This document shows positions 53,653 through 63,321 of a stretch of 64,000 nucleotides of DNA, piece by piece (within the stretch, counting starts at the first letter, position 1; each line of letters opens with the position of its first letter). Source of the DNA: Devriesea agamarum (lineage in GTDB: Bacteria > Actinomycetota > Actinomycetes > Actinomycetales > Dermabacteraceae); NCBI RefSeq assembly GCF_900070355.1, contig NZ_LN849456.1, positions 186,001 to 250,000 on the forward strand. Direction: 5' to 3'. Below the pieces are notes generated by a model. It saw only the letters and a list, made by a program, of their open reading frames with translations, did no database searches and was not told where the DNA came from. A program made the translations under genes and the position numbers.

Positions 53653-54853
53653 ATTCGCAGCCTTCGGCAACGACCTGCACTCCGGTGCACGATCCTTCGG
53701 CATAGTCCGCACCCGTCGTTATTGGTACCTGATCAGCCTGGCCGTTCTGATTATTCTCGGGTCGATCACCGCTGTGCGCGGGGTCAACCTCGGTATCGAG
53801 TTCACCGGTGGTAGCGAGTTCCAGGTGACCGGGGCAAAAACTCTGAACCAGTCGCTCGCACGGGACGCCGTTCACCAGCTGGTGCCGGAAAACGTTCCGC
53901 ACGTGACGGTTGTGGGCTCAGACACCATTAGGGTGCAGACCGAGCAACTTGGGTCAGATCGCACAGAAGCCCTGCGGACCTCCCTGGCGTCGGCATACGG
54001 CGTGGATTCCTCGCAGGTCACCAGCTCATTTATTGGTCCTAGCTGGGGTCAAGACGTCACCGGAAAAGCCATTAGAGCGGTGATTGTATTCACCGTGTTG
54101 GTGGCGATTGTGCTCGCCCTGTACTTCCGCAATTTAAAGACCTCCATTGCCGCGGTCATGGCCCTGGCTCATGACCTGCTGCTCACCGCAGGTACATACG
54201 GCGCGGTGGGTTTTGAGATCACTCCGGCGGCAGTGATCGGGTTTTTAACGATCCTCGGCTACTCGCTGTACGACACCGTGGTGGTGTTCGATAAGGTCCG
54301 TGAAAATACGGTCGGCATAGCGCATCGCGATGACATGACGTATGCAGGTGCCGTCAATCTCGCGGTGAACCAGACCCTCGTGCGGTCAATCAATACCTCC
54401 GTCGTCGCGTTGTTGCCGGTCGGCTCCATCTTGTTCATTGGTGCTTTTGTTCTGGGAGCAGGAACGCTCAAAGATATTTCGCTCGCGCTATTTGTTGGCA
54501 TCTTGGTCGGCACGTACTCTTCCGTGTTCCTTGCCCCTTCCTTCTTGGTCGATCTGCGCCGCCGCGAACCTGCGTTGCGGGCTCAGGAGGCCCGGCTGAA
54601 AGAACTCAAGCAGCGTCAGGACCGTGAGGCATCTGGCAGTGAAGGAGAGACACAGCCCCATCGCTCGGGGAGCGTGGAAAGCGACGAGCTGACCGCTGAT
54701 GACCGTGTCCGCGGACATCAAGGCCTGGACGAGGACGCGCAGACAGCCTCGGCACTCAGCTCCTCCCGGGCAGAGCTCGGATCGGCTGATGGTTCCCGCA
54801 ATGTAGGACAGCGCCCGCAGCCTCGACGAACACCCCGTCGCCGTCGAGGCTGA
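53639..54853 (+). CDS. secF: Protein translocase subunit SecF
   Basis: Partner of SecD. 404 residues from ATG 53639, preceded by GGGGGGAG; the open frame extends further 5' inside secD but without family residues. Helix 1 YWYLISLAVLIILGSI, then GVNLGIEFTGGSEFQV, a periplasmic-type domain, and five helices with the TILGYSLYDTVVVFDKVREN signature trimmed to its core. A 100-residue charged, R/Q/E/S-rich tail follows the last helix. Confidence 0.96.
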   Translation: MAIGKFAAFGNDLHSGARSFGIVRTRRYWYLISLAVLIILGSITAVRGVNLGIEFTGGSEFQVTGAKTLNQSLARDAVHQLVPENVPHVTVVGSDTIRVQTEQLGSDRTEALRTSLASAYGVDSSQVTSSFIGPSWGQDVTGKAIRAVIVFTVLVAIVLALYFRNLKTSIAAVMALAHDLLLTAGTYGAVGFEITPAAVIGFLTILGYSLYDTVVVFDKVRENTVGIAHRDDMTYAGAVNLAVNQTLVRSINTSVVALLPVGSILFIGAFVLGAGTLKDISLALFVGILVGTYSSVFLAPSFLVDLRRREPALRAQEARLKELKQRQDREASGSEGETQPHRSGSVESDELTADDRVRGHQGLDEDAQTASALSSSRAELGSADGSRNVGQRPQPRRTPRRRRG

Positions 54854-54889
54854 GCCGTCCGGAGCTGACTCTTTTTATAAAGGAATGGC

Positions 54890-55450
54890 ATGAGCACTGA
54901 TCTTGTAACCGCCGAATCAATCCATGACCTGCTGACACAGCGTATTGCCGAATATCCGGATTTCCCGGAGCCTGGAGTCCTGTTCAGAGATATCAGCCCA
55001 TTGCTCGGCGATGGCGCTGCGTTTCGTCAGGTCATTGAGTACTGGGCTGGACTCCTCCCGTCGGGGATCGACCACATCGTCGGCGCGGAAGCCCGGGGAT
55101 TCGTTCTAGGAGCTCCGCTGGCGTATCACCTAGGGGTGGGTTTCGTGCCGGTGCGGAAAGTAGGCAAACTGCCCGGCACGCCCCGTTCGGTGAGCTACTC
55201 CCTGGAATATGGGACCGCGACGGTAGAAATACCGGAGAATGCGCTTGAACCGGGTGAAAAAGTTGTCGTTATTGATGATTTGCTGGCCACTGGGGGAACT
55301 GCCTGCGCAACCTGTGAATTGGTGGAGACATCCGGCGCGGAGCTTTTGGCGGTGTCATTCTTAATGGAATTGGTTGGACTCGGCGGGCGTGAAAAACTCG
55401 TGGCAGAGGTCAGCGCCCCGATTCTTCCGGTGTTTTCCGTTCAGAACTAA
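54890..55450 (+). CDS. apt: Adenine phosphoribosyltransferase
   Basis: Salvages adenine to AMP with PRPP. 186 residues: YPDFPEPGVLFRDISPLL near 25-42, the FRQ-x-GIDHIVGAEARGFVLG segment, and the PRPP-binding VVVIDDLLATGGTA. AAAGGA lies upstream of the ATG. Order secD-secF-apt-rel is standard in actinobacteria. Confidence 0.97.
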   Translation: MSTDLVTAESIHDLLTQRIAEYPDFPEPGVLFRDISPLLGDGAAFRQVIEYWAGLLPSGIDHIVGAEARGFVLGAPLAYHLGVGFVPVRKVGKLPGTPRSVSYSLEYGTATVEIPENALEPGEKVVVIDDLLATGGTACATCELVETSGAELLAVSFLMELVGLGGREKLVAEVSAPILPVFSVQN

Positions 55451-55732
55451 ACTGGCTCTTTAAACCCGAGTTTCTGCTGAGGGTCGGTTTAACGTCTAGG
55501 CCTGGCCGGCTATGGATGAAAGTTGGGCCTGTGGAGAGGGATTGGTGTCAGCGCAGCCGATCTGGTCCGGAGCATGGTTCTCGCCGCGTAGACTAGGCGG
55601 ATCCCCGGCTTTGCGGGTCTGCCGATGTGTATCAGATAGATACCCGCTAGGTGGTTATCGAATAGGTGCTCATCGAGTTGATCTATCTAGGTCGGGGAGC
55701 GTCAGGCATACAGCAGCGGGCGGGAGGATTCT
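55451..55732. other. apt-rel intergenic region with inverted repeats
   Basis: 282 bp. A weak hairpin follows apt (TAAACCCGA at 55461-55469 with TCGGTTTA at 55484-55491). AGATAGAT (55634-55641) and ATCTATCT (55681-55688) form a spaced 8-bp inverted repeat 45-99 bp upstream of rel. The ribosome site GGGAGG is at 55722-55727. No promoter can be named with confidence. Confidence 0.5.
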
Positions 55733-58180
55733 ATGGGATCGCAGCATGAGGCCCGAGATCGCCAAGCGGTAATGCCCGGACCACCGCGCGATGTGACGGC
55801 TGTCTTGGCAGAGAACTCCTCGGGCCGATCACCCGCAACAGAAGCGTCCCGGAGCGTGGGAAACACTCCTGCCCCTCCGGTTCCCCGGAACGACACAGGA
55901 CCTTTACCGTGGGGACGACGGCCGCGACTAGCATTTTTCGGGGCCAAGCCGTCGGCTGTGGACCCCATACTGGAACCGCTGCTTCAAGCCGTACGGGCAG
56001 TGCGGCCTAAAGAAGATCTCTCGCTTTTAACGCGTGCGTTCCAGACAGCTGAACGCGCTCACAGGGGTCAGCAGCGGCGCAGCGGGGACCCGTACATCAC
56101 CCATCCGGTATCGGTGGCCACGATTCTTGCCGAACTGGGATCGCCAATTCCGGTTCTGGCGGCCGCGTTGCTGCACGACACCGTTGAGGACACTGACTAC
56201 ACACTCGATCAGTTGCGAGCAGACTATGGCGAAGAAATCGCCATTCTGGTCGACGGCGTGACCAAACTCGACAAAGTCACCTACGGGGATGCAGCCCAAG
56301 CTGAAACCGTCCGCAAGATGATCGTGGCCATGAGCCGCGATATTCGGGTGCTTATGATCAAGCTCGCGGACCGTTTACACAATGCGCGAACGTGGAAGTA
56401 TGTACCCACAGCTTCGGCGGAACGCAAAGCTAAAGAAACTCTTGAAATCTATGCCCCGCTGGCTCATCGCCTAGGTCTGAACACGATTAAGTGGGAGCTT
56501 GAGGATCGCTCTTTCCAGGTGCTGTATCCCAAGGTGTATGACGAGATTGTCGCCCTGGTGGCAGATCATGCTCCGGCCCGGGAAAAGTATCTTGCGTCGG
56601 TGACGAAGCAGATCAATAACGATCTGCATAATGCCCGGATTAAAGCTACCGTCACCGGACGCCCTAAGCATTACTATTCGATCTATCAGAAAATGATTGT
56701 CCGTGGCCGCGACTTTGCCGATATCTACGATTTAGTGGGTATTCGGGTTCTGGTGGATTCTGTCCGCGATTGCTACGGGGTGCTCGGTATTTTGCATTCC
56801 CGTTGGTCGCCGGTACCTGGCCGTTTCAAAGACTATATTGCGCTGCCAAAATTCAATCTTTACCAGTCGCTCCACACCACCGTGATCGGCCCCACTGGGA
56901 AACCGGTTGAGGTGCAGATCCGCACCTGGGAGATGCATCGACGGGCTGAATACGGGGTAGCGGCGCACTGGAAATATAAGGCACGCGCCGGGGAAGCTGA
57001 CCGCGGTCCCGCAGGTGGGCAGGACATTTCCTGGCTCCGCCAGTTGATGGATTGGCAGCAGGAAACCGCTGACTCGGGTGAGTTCTTAGAATCTTTGCGC
57101 TTTGAGATGGGAAGCCAAGAGGTCTACGTCTTCACTCCCAAGGGTGATGTGTTGGCGTTGCCGCAGGGATCCACGCCGGTGGACTTTGCGTACTCCGTGC
57201 ATACGGAGGTTGGGCACCGGACGATGGGGGCGAGGGTTAATGGCCGACTCATTTCCCTAGATACTCCGCTCAGCACAGGTGATGTGGTGGAGGTGTTTAC
57301 CTCTAAAGCCGAAGGTGCTGGTCCTAGTCAGGACTGGCTCGCCTTTGTGAAGTCGCCGCGAGCTCGCACCAAAATCAGGCAGTGGTTTACTAAGGAACGT
57401 CGAGAAGAAGCACTCGACCGTGGGCGCGATGAACTCGGCAAAGCGTTAAAGAAACAGAACCTGCCGCTTCGGCGTCTGCTGACCCATGACTCGTTGACTG
57501 CGGTGGCATCCGATTTACGTTATGCCGATGTGGATGCTCTCTATACCGCTATCGGTGAGGGGCACGTCAGCGCGCAGTCTGTCTCGCAGCGGCTTGTGCA
57601 GAGCTTCGGGGGAGCGGCTGGGGCGGAAGAGGATCTGGCCGAGACAACCCTCCCCTCAAAGGTGCATCGTCCCCGCCAATCGGGTTCTGGCAATCCCGGC
57701 ATCGTGGTGGATGGCGAGGGTGACCTGTGGGTGAAGCTTGCGAAGTGCTGTGCCCCGGTGCCTGGCGATCCCATCATCGGTTTTGTGACGCGAGGCAGCG
57801 GAATATCGGTGCACCGGACGGACTGTACGAATGCGGCACAGCTAAAGACAGAACCGGATCGACTAGTTGAGGTGACCTGGTCGGGCCGCAGTACGAGCGC
57901 GTTTTTGGTGCATGTGAAAGTGGAGGCGTTGGACCGTTCGCACCTGCTCAGCGACTTGGCGCAGGCGATTGCTGACCAGCATGTTCCGATCCAGGCGGCA
58001 TCGTGTCACTCTCATCGTGACCGTTTAGCCACGGCGTCGTTCAGCTTTGAATTGGCGGACCCCGCTCATCTCAGCCATGTGTTGAAGCAGATCCGCCGGG
58101 TTGAAGGGGTCTACGACGCGTATCGGGTCAACGGTGATGGCCGGCCTGTTAATACCCGCACAGGTCAACTTTCCAGCTGA
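55733..58180 (+). CDS. rel: Bifunctional (p)ppGpp synthetase/hydrolase Rel
   Basis: Makes and degrades the alarmone (p)ppGpp in the stringent response. 815 residues: about 85 non-conserved N-terminal residues, HD hydrolase domain ([15 protein letters not shown]148-D149 in LLHDTVED), synthetase domain ([36 protein letters not shown]), TGS domain (about 463-525, VYVFTPKGD), the zinc-finger-like [20 protein letters not shown] and C-terminal ACT domain. HD residues look intact, so both activities are expected. ATG 55733 has GGGAGG five bases upstream. Confidence 0.96.
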   Translation: MGSQHEARDRQAVMPGPPRDVTAVLAENSSGRSPATEASRSVGNTPAPPVPRNDTGPLPWGRRPRLAFFGAKPSAVDPILEPLLQAVRAVRPKEDLSLLTRAFQTAERAHRGQQRRSGDPYITHPVSVATILAELGSPIPVLAAALLHDTVEDTDYTLDQLRADYGEEIAILVDGVTKLDKVTYGDAAQAETVRKMIVAMSRDIRVLMIKLADRLHNARTWKYVPTASAERKAKETLEIYAPLAHRLGLNTIKWELEDRSFQVLYPKVYDEIVALVADHAPAREKYLASVTKQINNDLHNARIKATVTGRPKHYYSIYQKMIVRGRDFADIYDLVGIRVLVDSVRDCYGVLGILHSRWSPVPGRFKDYIALPKFNLYQSLHTTVIGPTGKPVEVQIRTWEMHRRAEYGVAAHWKYKARAGEADRGPAGGQDISWLRQLMDWQQETADSGEFLESLRFEMGSQEVYVFTPKGDVLALPQGSTPVDFAYSVHTEVGHRTMGARVNGRLISLDTPLSTGDVVEVFTSKAEGAGPSQDWLAFVKSPRARTKIRQWFTKERREEALDRGRDELGKALKKQNLPLRRLLTHDSLTAVASDLRYADVDALYTAIGEGHVSAQSVSQRLVQSFGGAAGAEEDLAETTLPSKVHRPRQSGSGNPGIVVDGEGDLWVKLAKCCAPVPGDPIIGFVTRGSGISVHRTDCTNAAQLKTEPDRLVEVTWSGRSTSAFLVHVKVEALDRSHLLSDLAQAIADQHVPIQAASCHSHRDRLATASFSFELADPAHLSHVLKQIRRVEGVYDAYRVNGDGRPVNTRTGQLSS

Positions 58181-58238
58181 CGTACGTTCGCGTAGGGACG
58201 CCATGACCCGCTCATCACCGCGCCGGATGGGCAGACCG

Positions 58239-58874
58239 TTAGACGGCGAGGTCAGTCAGAAGCGTAAGAGCGCGGGTGCCATGGGGCCGCTTCCGGATGC
58301 GCTGGATTTCCCGGCTGAGATCGGGTATAGACAGATGTCCGGAGGCAATAAAGGCGCGGACGGTCTGAATAGCCTGATATGACGGCGCCAATCGGAGCAA
58401 GTCGGTGGCCGTGCGCACCGGAATGGTCACTGGGCAGCCGCCAATTCTCTCTACGTGTTCGGGCGGCAGATCACGGGAGTGCCGGATTCTCATCCCGCGT
58501 CGAGAAGCTGGTCTGAGGGCCGTCACGAACGATCCCGATGTCGATTCCGGTGGACCCAGCACAACCCAGGCGGCGGCATCATCAGCTATGACGTAGTCCC
58601 CTCGCAGCATAGAGCCGAGCATGATTCCTAGCGCAACGGCCCTACCCGCTGGACCGATCTGATGTGTGCCAGGTAGATAAAGCTCGCCCACGACGTGCGT
58701 GATAAGCCCGTCGGTTTCCATCACCGCTGTTGCGGGCGAGGACGGCAGACGAAGAAGAACTTGTTCGAGATCTTCCGCCAGCATCCCTGCGTGGGCCGAC
58801 CACACTGTGCACGGGTGAGTCGATATGGAAGGTAGGAGTGCGGTATGGCAGGAGCTGAACGCAGGCGCAGGCAT
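58239..58874 (-). CDS. AbiEi-like conserved hypothetical protein
   Basis: Up to 211 residues; start uncertain (M1 at 58874, GTG 58805 or ATG 58784). The pattern (helical N-terminus, LYLPGTHQIGPAGRAVALGIML, YVIADDAAAWVVLG, then HVERIGGCPVTIPVRTATDLLRL) resembles the antitoxin-like AbiEi family proteins common in actinobacteria, whose C-terminus carries a V-T-x-PxRTAxDLLR motif. No AbiEii nucleotidyltransferase toxin lies beside it, so it appears solitary. It is convergent with rel across 58 bp. Family assignment is moderate and from memory; no catalytic site is visible. Confidence 0.6.
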   Translation of the reverse strand: MPAPAFSSCHTALLPSISTHPCTVWSAHAGMLAEDLEQVLLRLPSSPATAVMETDGLITHVVGELYLPGTHQIGPAGRAVALGIMLGSMLRGDYVIADDAAAWVVLGPPESTSGSFVTALRPASRRGMRIRHSRDLPPEHVERIGGCPVTIPVRTATDLLRLAPSYQAIQTVRAFIASGHLSIPDLSREIQRIRKRPHGTRALTLLTDLAV

Positions 58875-59062
58875 TCATTTAGCCTGCGCTCACTGACCGC
58901 ACACCGCCAGAGCCAGGCGGGCCTTGTGGATAACTCATATCCGCGGTTGTCGTACCGTCGGCGCAGTCCGAGAACGCTTAGCTGCATGGATCAGCCTCGG
59001 AAATGGCTCTGCTTGTCGGTCAGAGAGTAACTAGCGGGCAGTAACTAGGTGCGGAAGCCGAA

Positions 59063-59111
59063 CCAAAACCCCAGCCTCTGAGGTCGGTAACTTTAGAGCC
59101 TGGGGTTTTGG
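59063..59111. terminator. Strong hairpin after the DUF349 gene
   Basis: CCAAAACCCCAG (59063-59074) and CTGGGGTTTTGG (59100-59111) form a perfect 12-bp stem, extended inside by CTCT/AGAG. It lies 47 bp beyond the stop of the minus-strand DUF349 gene, and the stem contains T/A runs on both strands, so it probably ends that transcript. Confidence 0.7.
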
Positions 59112-59157
59112 TCTGCGCGGTTGTAACCCACGCAGTTTAGCCTTAGAGCTGCTGGCC

Positions 59158-60606
59158 TCAGCCCAAATCCTGTGCGGAGCGTTCGATCACGGCGAGCCAC
59201 TGCTGACGGGCAGTCAGAGCAGCTTCAGCTTCGGCGATCCGGCGGGCATCACCGCTGCGTCGAGCCTTCTCCAAGGCTTCCTCATAGCTTGCGATAGCGG
59301 CCTGAAGCTGGCTCGAGGCTCCCTGAACCCTAGCCTTGGTTCGCGGATCCGTACGACGCCATTCAGCCTCTTCTGCCTCACGGACCTGACGCTCAACATC
59401 GCGCAGACCATCCTCAATCCGGCGCAGATCAGAACGCGGAACCTTCCCCGCGTCCTCCCAGCGGTCCTGAATTGAACGCAGAGAGCGTTTGGTCGCGTCG
59501 AGGTCAGAAATCGGCAGTAAGGCCCGGGCTTCGGCGAGCAGAGCCTCCTTAACGACCAAGTTTTGCTTCTGTTCAGCTTCGGACGCTTGGAGGTCAGCGT
59601 TCCTGGCGGCGAAGAAGTGATCCTGGGCAGCCTTGAAACGCGACCACTGGGCGTCGTCGGTCTTGCGCTGGCCGCGAGGGGCGGAGCGCCATTCGTCCAT
59701 GAGTGAGCGATAGGCGCGAACCGTCGGGCCCCAATCGGTGGAATCCTTCATGGCCTCTGCGCGGTGGATCAGACTTTCCTTGATTTCTTTGGCTTCGGCA
59801 TGGCGCTTGTCAAGATCAGCGAAATGGGCGCGACGCATCCGATCAAAGGATGACCGAGCAGCCGACAGGCGCTTCCACAGGCCGTCTTCGACGCTGCGGT
59901 CTAACGCAACATCTGCTGACTGCATTTCTTTCCATCGCTGAACCATGGTGCGCATGGTCTCAGTTGCACTCCGCCACTGGATACGGTCGGGCTCGGCAGC
60001 AACCAGTTCCTCAATGGAGCGCACAAACTCTTCCCGCCGGGCCGTTGCCTGTTCCTTCGCGGCAATGCGTTCTTGCTCAACAACGGCAAGCGCCGCTTTC
60101 GCCTGTTCACGCAGCTGAGTTCCGCGCTCGCGCAGTGCGGCGAGATCCCCGACCACTGCCGGTTCCTTTAGCTTTTTGCGTAGCTGTTCGAGGAGCCGAT
60201 TGAGCTCAGCTTGGGTGAGGTGGCCAACGCTGAGCTTTTGCTCGGTGAGATCAAGGAATGCGACCAGGTCGAGGTATGCGTGTACGAATGGGCGCAGTGC
60301 AGCTTCATGGTCGGTTCCCTCGGCGGTGCCGATCTCACGGGAGCCAGAGCCATCCTTGACACTGATTGTGCCGTCCTCGGCAATGGAACCGAAGGTTAAT
60401 GCTTCGCGAACCTTATCCTCGGGGTACTCGGTCACCGTGGGTGCGGCCGGAACAAGAGCGGGGCGATGCTGACGGTCGGCTAGCCGGGCAAGCTGAGCAG
60501 GCGACGGCATTGCGCGGGGCCGTGGAGTGGCGGGAGTGGACGGCGCAGTGCTGGCCGGGGCCGTTTCCGTCTGCGCATCCGGCTTGACGTCGTGCGACTC
60601 GCTCAC
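59158..60606 (-). CDS. DUF349 domain protein
   Basis: 482 residues, charged and almost wholly helical, with several ~75-residue DUF349 repeats (for example WKEMQSADVALDRSVEDGLW, YRSLMDEWRSAPRGQRKTDD and IQDRWEDAGKVPRSDLRRIE). An A/P/T-rich N-terminus (1-55) is disordered. I start at GTG 60606, preceded on its strand by AGAAGGAG; the frame runs on to 60687 without conservation. Family function is unknown; members are found near rel/MBL/hisS in actinobacteria, as here. Confidence 0.88.
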   Translation of the reverse strand: MSESHDVKPDAQTETAPASTAPSTPATPRPRAMPSPAQLARLADRQHRPALVPAAPTVTEYPEDKVREALTFGSIAEDGTISVKDGSGSREIGTAEGTDHEAALRPFVHAYLDLVAFLDLTEQKLSVGHLTQAELNRLLEQLRKKLKEPAVVGDLAALRERGTQLREQAKAALAVVEQERIAAKEQATARREEFVRSIEELVAAEPDRIQWRSATETMRTMVQRWKEMQSADVALDRSVEDGLWKRLSAARSSFDRMRRAHFADLDKRHAEAKEIKESLIHRAEAMKDSTDWGPTVRAYRSLMDEWRSAPRGQRKTDDAQWSRFKAAQDHFFAARNADLQASEAEQKQNLVVKEALLAEARALLPISDLDATKRSLRSIQDRWEDAGKVPRSDLRRIEDGLRDVERQVREAEEAEWRRTDPRTKARVQGASSQLQAAIASYEEALEKARRSGDARRIAEAEAALTARQQWLAVIERSAQDLG

Positions 60607-60855
60607 GAGAACTCCTTCTATTCCTACCGCTGGTTTGCGGGCTTTTGTCACCGCAGTGACGAAACGATTGCAGGGGCGTGACAGCATGACCTATCACCCA
60701 CCGCGCCACTTTACCGTCCCCGGGGCATAACGTGCGCATCGGATCGTGTCGTTGGAGATGAAACCGGGTGTTCGTTGTGATGAACGGTGAGGGGCAGCAT
60801 CCGGAAACCTGTCGGGAAGCGTCGTGGATGCGCGCGAAATCGTGAGGATCGGCGG

Positions 60856-60861
60856 TAGGGT
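60856..60861 (+). promoter_or_regulatory. -10 box of the MBL-fold gene, leaderless start
   Basis: TAGGGT, six bases (CGAGGC), then GTG at 60868. No usable Shine-Dalgarno. Confidence 0.5.
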
Positions 60862-60867
60862 CGAGGC

Positions 60868-61776
60868 GTGATCCGGATTCATACGCTCGTCTCGCCGTTT
60901 CTCGGCGCCAATTGCTACATCCTGAGCGCCCACCAACGGGCCGAGGCTCAGGACATTGAAAATACAGCGCCGTCCGATGCCGGGGACAACACATCTCATA
61001 CGACCTGGTCTCAGGCTAATCCGTCTCATGAGGTCACCGCCGTGGTGATCGACCCGGGATGGGACACCACGGATCGCGTCGTTGACTATGTGCAGAGCAT
61101 CAGAGCGACCCGCGTGAATATCGTGGCCACGCATGGGCATCTCGACCACATTGCAGATCTCGGACTTCTGTGCGAGCGCATCTCGGCGATCTGTGGAGAG
61201 GTGTCGATTGGTTTGAATGACCAGAGCCGGCTCGATGACCCTATTGAGGATCTTCCCGAAATGTTTACGACGCAGCTGCGCCCGATCTGGCAGGTGCGCG
61301 GATGGACGCGTCCCGCAGATGCCCGGCTGCTTCGAGAAGGGGATGAGATTGAGGTTGCTGCCGGCGCTGCGCTTCGGGTGATTGACGCACCAGGCCATAC
61401 GGAAGGTTCGGTGCTTTTGCAGCTAGTTAAGGGTGGATCTGACGTGGCGGGTGACACAAGTGACGCAAAAGAAAAAGAAGATGCCTCTGTTGTGCCCGCG
61501 GTACTGACCACAGAAGATTCTTCCCGCAGCCCGGGCGGTCGCCGGGAATGGCATCGTGGCGTTGTGTTTACCGGAGACGTTTTATTCGCCGGTGGGGTGG
61601 GGCGCACCGACCTTCCGGGAGGAGACATGAAAGCGATGCACCGCTCTTTGGCTCGGTTCGCCGAGCTTCCTGGAGACTTTTTGATTCTTCCCGGGCACGG
61701 TCCGTCCAGCACCATTAGGCATGAGCTGACGAACAACTGGTACCTGCGCGAGGCATGCCAGGGACACCTTGCTTAA
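60868..61776 (+). CDS. Metallo-beta-lactamase-fold hydrolase (glyoxalase II-like)
   Basis: 302 residues. Binuclear metal site: H89, H91, D93, H94 in THGHLDH, then the His in DAPGHTEGS, the Asp in FTGDVLF and the His in LPGHGPSST. This is the glyoxalase-II/YcbL group; substrate unknown. Two low-complexity insertions distinguish it: about 18-50 (after NCYIL) and about 192-228 (D/A/E/S/T-rich, before the GVVFTGD strand). Homologues lie between rel and hisS in mycobacteria (Rv2581c), matching this position. Confidence 0.88.
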   Translation: MIRIHTLVSPFLGANCYILSAHQRAEAQDIENTAPSDAGDNTSHTTWSQANPSHEVTAVVIDPGWDTTDRVVDYVQSIRATRVNIVATHGHLDHIADLGLLCERISAICGEVSIGLNDQSRLDDPIEDLPEMFTTQLRPIWQVRGWTRPADARLLREGDEIEVAAGAALRVIDAPGHTEGSVLLQLVKGGSDVAGDTSDAKEKEDASVVPAVLTTEDSSRSPGGRREWHRGVVFTGDVLFAGGVGRTDLPGGDMKAMHRSLARFAELPGDFLILPGHGPSSTIRHELTNNWYLREACQGHLA

Positions 61777-61893
61777 TTGGTCGCAGCAAACCGCCCCGGA
61801 ATGCACTGATAATCCTTCGATACCCTAAGAACAGTTCGCTAGTTTGCGCCGCCCTGGGAAAGGGTTGGCCTTAATGAATGGAGATGCCCGCCC

Positions 61894-63264
61894 ATGGCGA
61901 AAATCGCTCCCCTGTCCGGATTTCCTGAGTGGCTACCATCTGAGCGTGCGGTGGAGAGCCATGTCATGGATATCTTTCGGCATGTCAGCGAATTGCACGG
62001 GTTTAGCGGTATTGAAACTCGCGCGGTGGAGCCCATGTCTCAGCTGCTGCGCAAAGGGGACATAGATAAAGAGGTCTATGTTCTGCGGCGTCTGCATGCT
62101 GACCCTGACGAGGCTGAGGAGAATGCGCTCGATCGACAGCTCGGCCTGCATTTCGACCTCACCGTGCCATTAGCTCGGTATGTGCTTGAGCATCGCTCGG
62201 GTCTTTCGTTCCCGTTCCGCCGCTATCAGATTCAGAAAGTCTGGCGGGGTGAGCGGCCTCAGGATGGACGTTTCCGAGAGTTTTACCAGGCCGATCTCGA
62301 CGTGGTGGGGGAGAACACTCTGCCTGCCCACGTGGAGGCCGAGGTGGCGGTGGTGATGGCAGACATCCTTGCCCGCCTGCCTCTGCCTGGATTCACCATC
62401 CACGTCAATAACCGCAAACTGTCCCAAGGGTTCTTTGAAGCCCTCGGCTTGAGCGACGTGGGAGCGGTTCTTCGCTGCCTCGATAAACTCCCCAAAATTG
62501 GTGCCGACGCGGTAGGCACCTTGCTCGCCGACGAGGCCGGAGCCAGTGAATCTCAAATCGCCCTGTTGCTTGAGTTTGCGGCTATCCGCACGCCCGGAAC
62601 CGAGTTCGTCGATCGGGTGCACGCGCTGGGAGTGTCTGGTGAGCTGCTGGACGAGGGGCTGGCCGCTCTGTCTGCGACGGTATCGGCCATTGATGAGGCG
62701 GCGCCGGGGGTTTGCGTGGCAGACCTGTCTATTGCCAGGGGTCTGGATTACTACACCGGAACGGTGTACGAGACCTTTATCCATGGACATGAAGATCTCG
62801 GCTCGATCTGCTCAGGTGGACGCTATGACCAGTTAGTCAGCGACGGCAGCCGGACCTACCCGGGGGTGGGGCTATCCCTTGGCCTTTCCCGACTGGTCTC
62901 GCGGATTCTGAAGGCTGATCTTGCGGCGGCGTCCAGGCCCGTTCCAACCTGTGTTTTGGTTGCCGTCACGAGCGAGGAGGAACGACCCCGCTCTGCCCGG
63001 GTAGCCACGATGCTGCGCTCGCGTGGAATCCCGGTGGAGGTTGCCCCGACGGCGGCGAAATTCGGCAAACAAATTAAATACGCGGACCGCCGTGGTATCC
63101 CGTTCGTCTGGTTCCCGGCTGCGGTCGATGCAGAGGCCGATGCCGCCGACGAGGTTAAGGATATTCGCTCCGGCGAGCAGTTAGCGGCCGATGCCCAATC
63201 CTGGATGCCTCCCCAGGAGGACCTCCATGTTCGCATTGTGGCGAAGCAAAATCAGGAGCACTGA
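61894..63264 (+). CDS. hisS: Histidyl-tRNA synthetase
   Basis: Charges tRNA-His. 456 residues: class II motif 1 region, motif 2 YQIQKVWRGERPQDGRFREF, HisA motif 2 SIARGLDYYTGTVYE, and motif 3 GVGLSLGLSRL, then the anticodon-binding domain (VLVAVTSEEE). The ATG has GGAG about nine bases upstream. It lies 117 bp after the MBL gene, the usual order. Confidence 0.97.
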   Translation: MAKIAPLSGFPEWLPSERAVESHVMDIFRHVSELHGFSGIETRAVEPMSQLLRKGDIDKEVYVLRRLHADPDEAEENALDRQLGLHFDLTVPLARYVLEHRSGLSFPFRRYQIQKVWRGERPQDGRFREFYQADLDVVGENTLPAHVEAEVAVVMADILARLPLPGFTIHVNNRKLSQGFFEALGLSDVGAVLRCLDKLPKIGADAVGTLLADEAGASESQIALLLEFAAIRTPGTEFVDRVHALGVSGELLDEGLAALSATVSAIDEAAPGVCVADLSIARGLDYYTGTVYETFIHGHEDLGSICSGGRYDQLVSDGSRTYPGVGLSLGLSRLVSRILKADLAAASRPVPTCVLVAVTSEEERPRSARVATMLRSRGIPVEVAPTAAKFGKQIKYADRRGIPFVWFPAAVDAEADAADEVKDIRSGEQLAADAQSWMPPQEDLHVRIVAKQNQEH

Positions 63265-63321
63265 GGTCTACTTCACGTACGATCGGGAACAACGGAACCT
63301 TTAAAAAACGTTAGGACTTAC

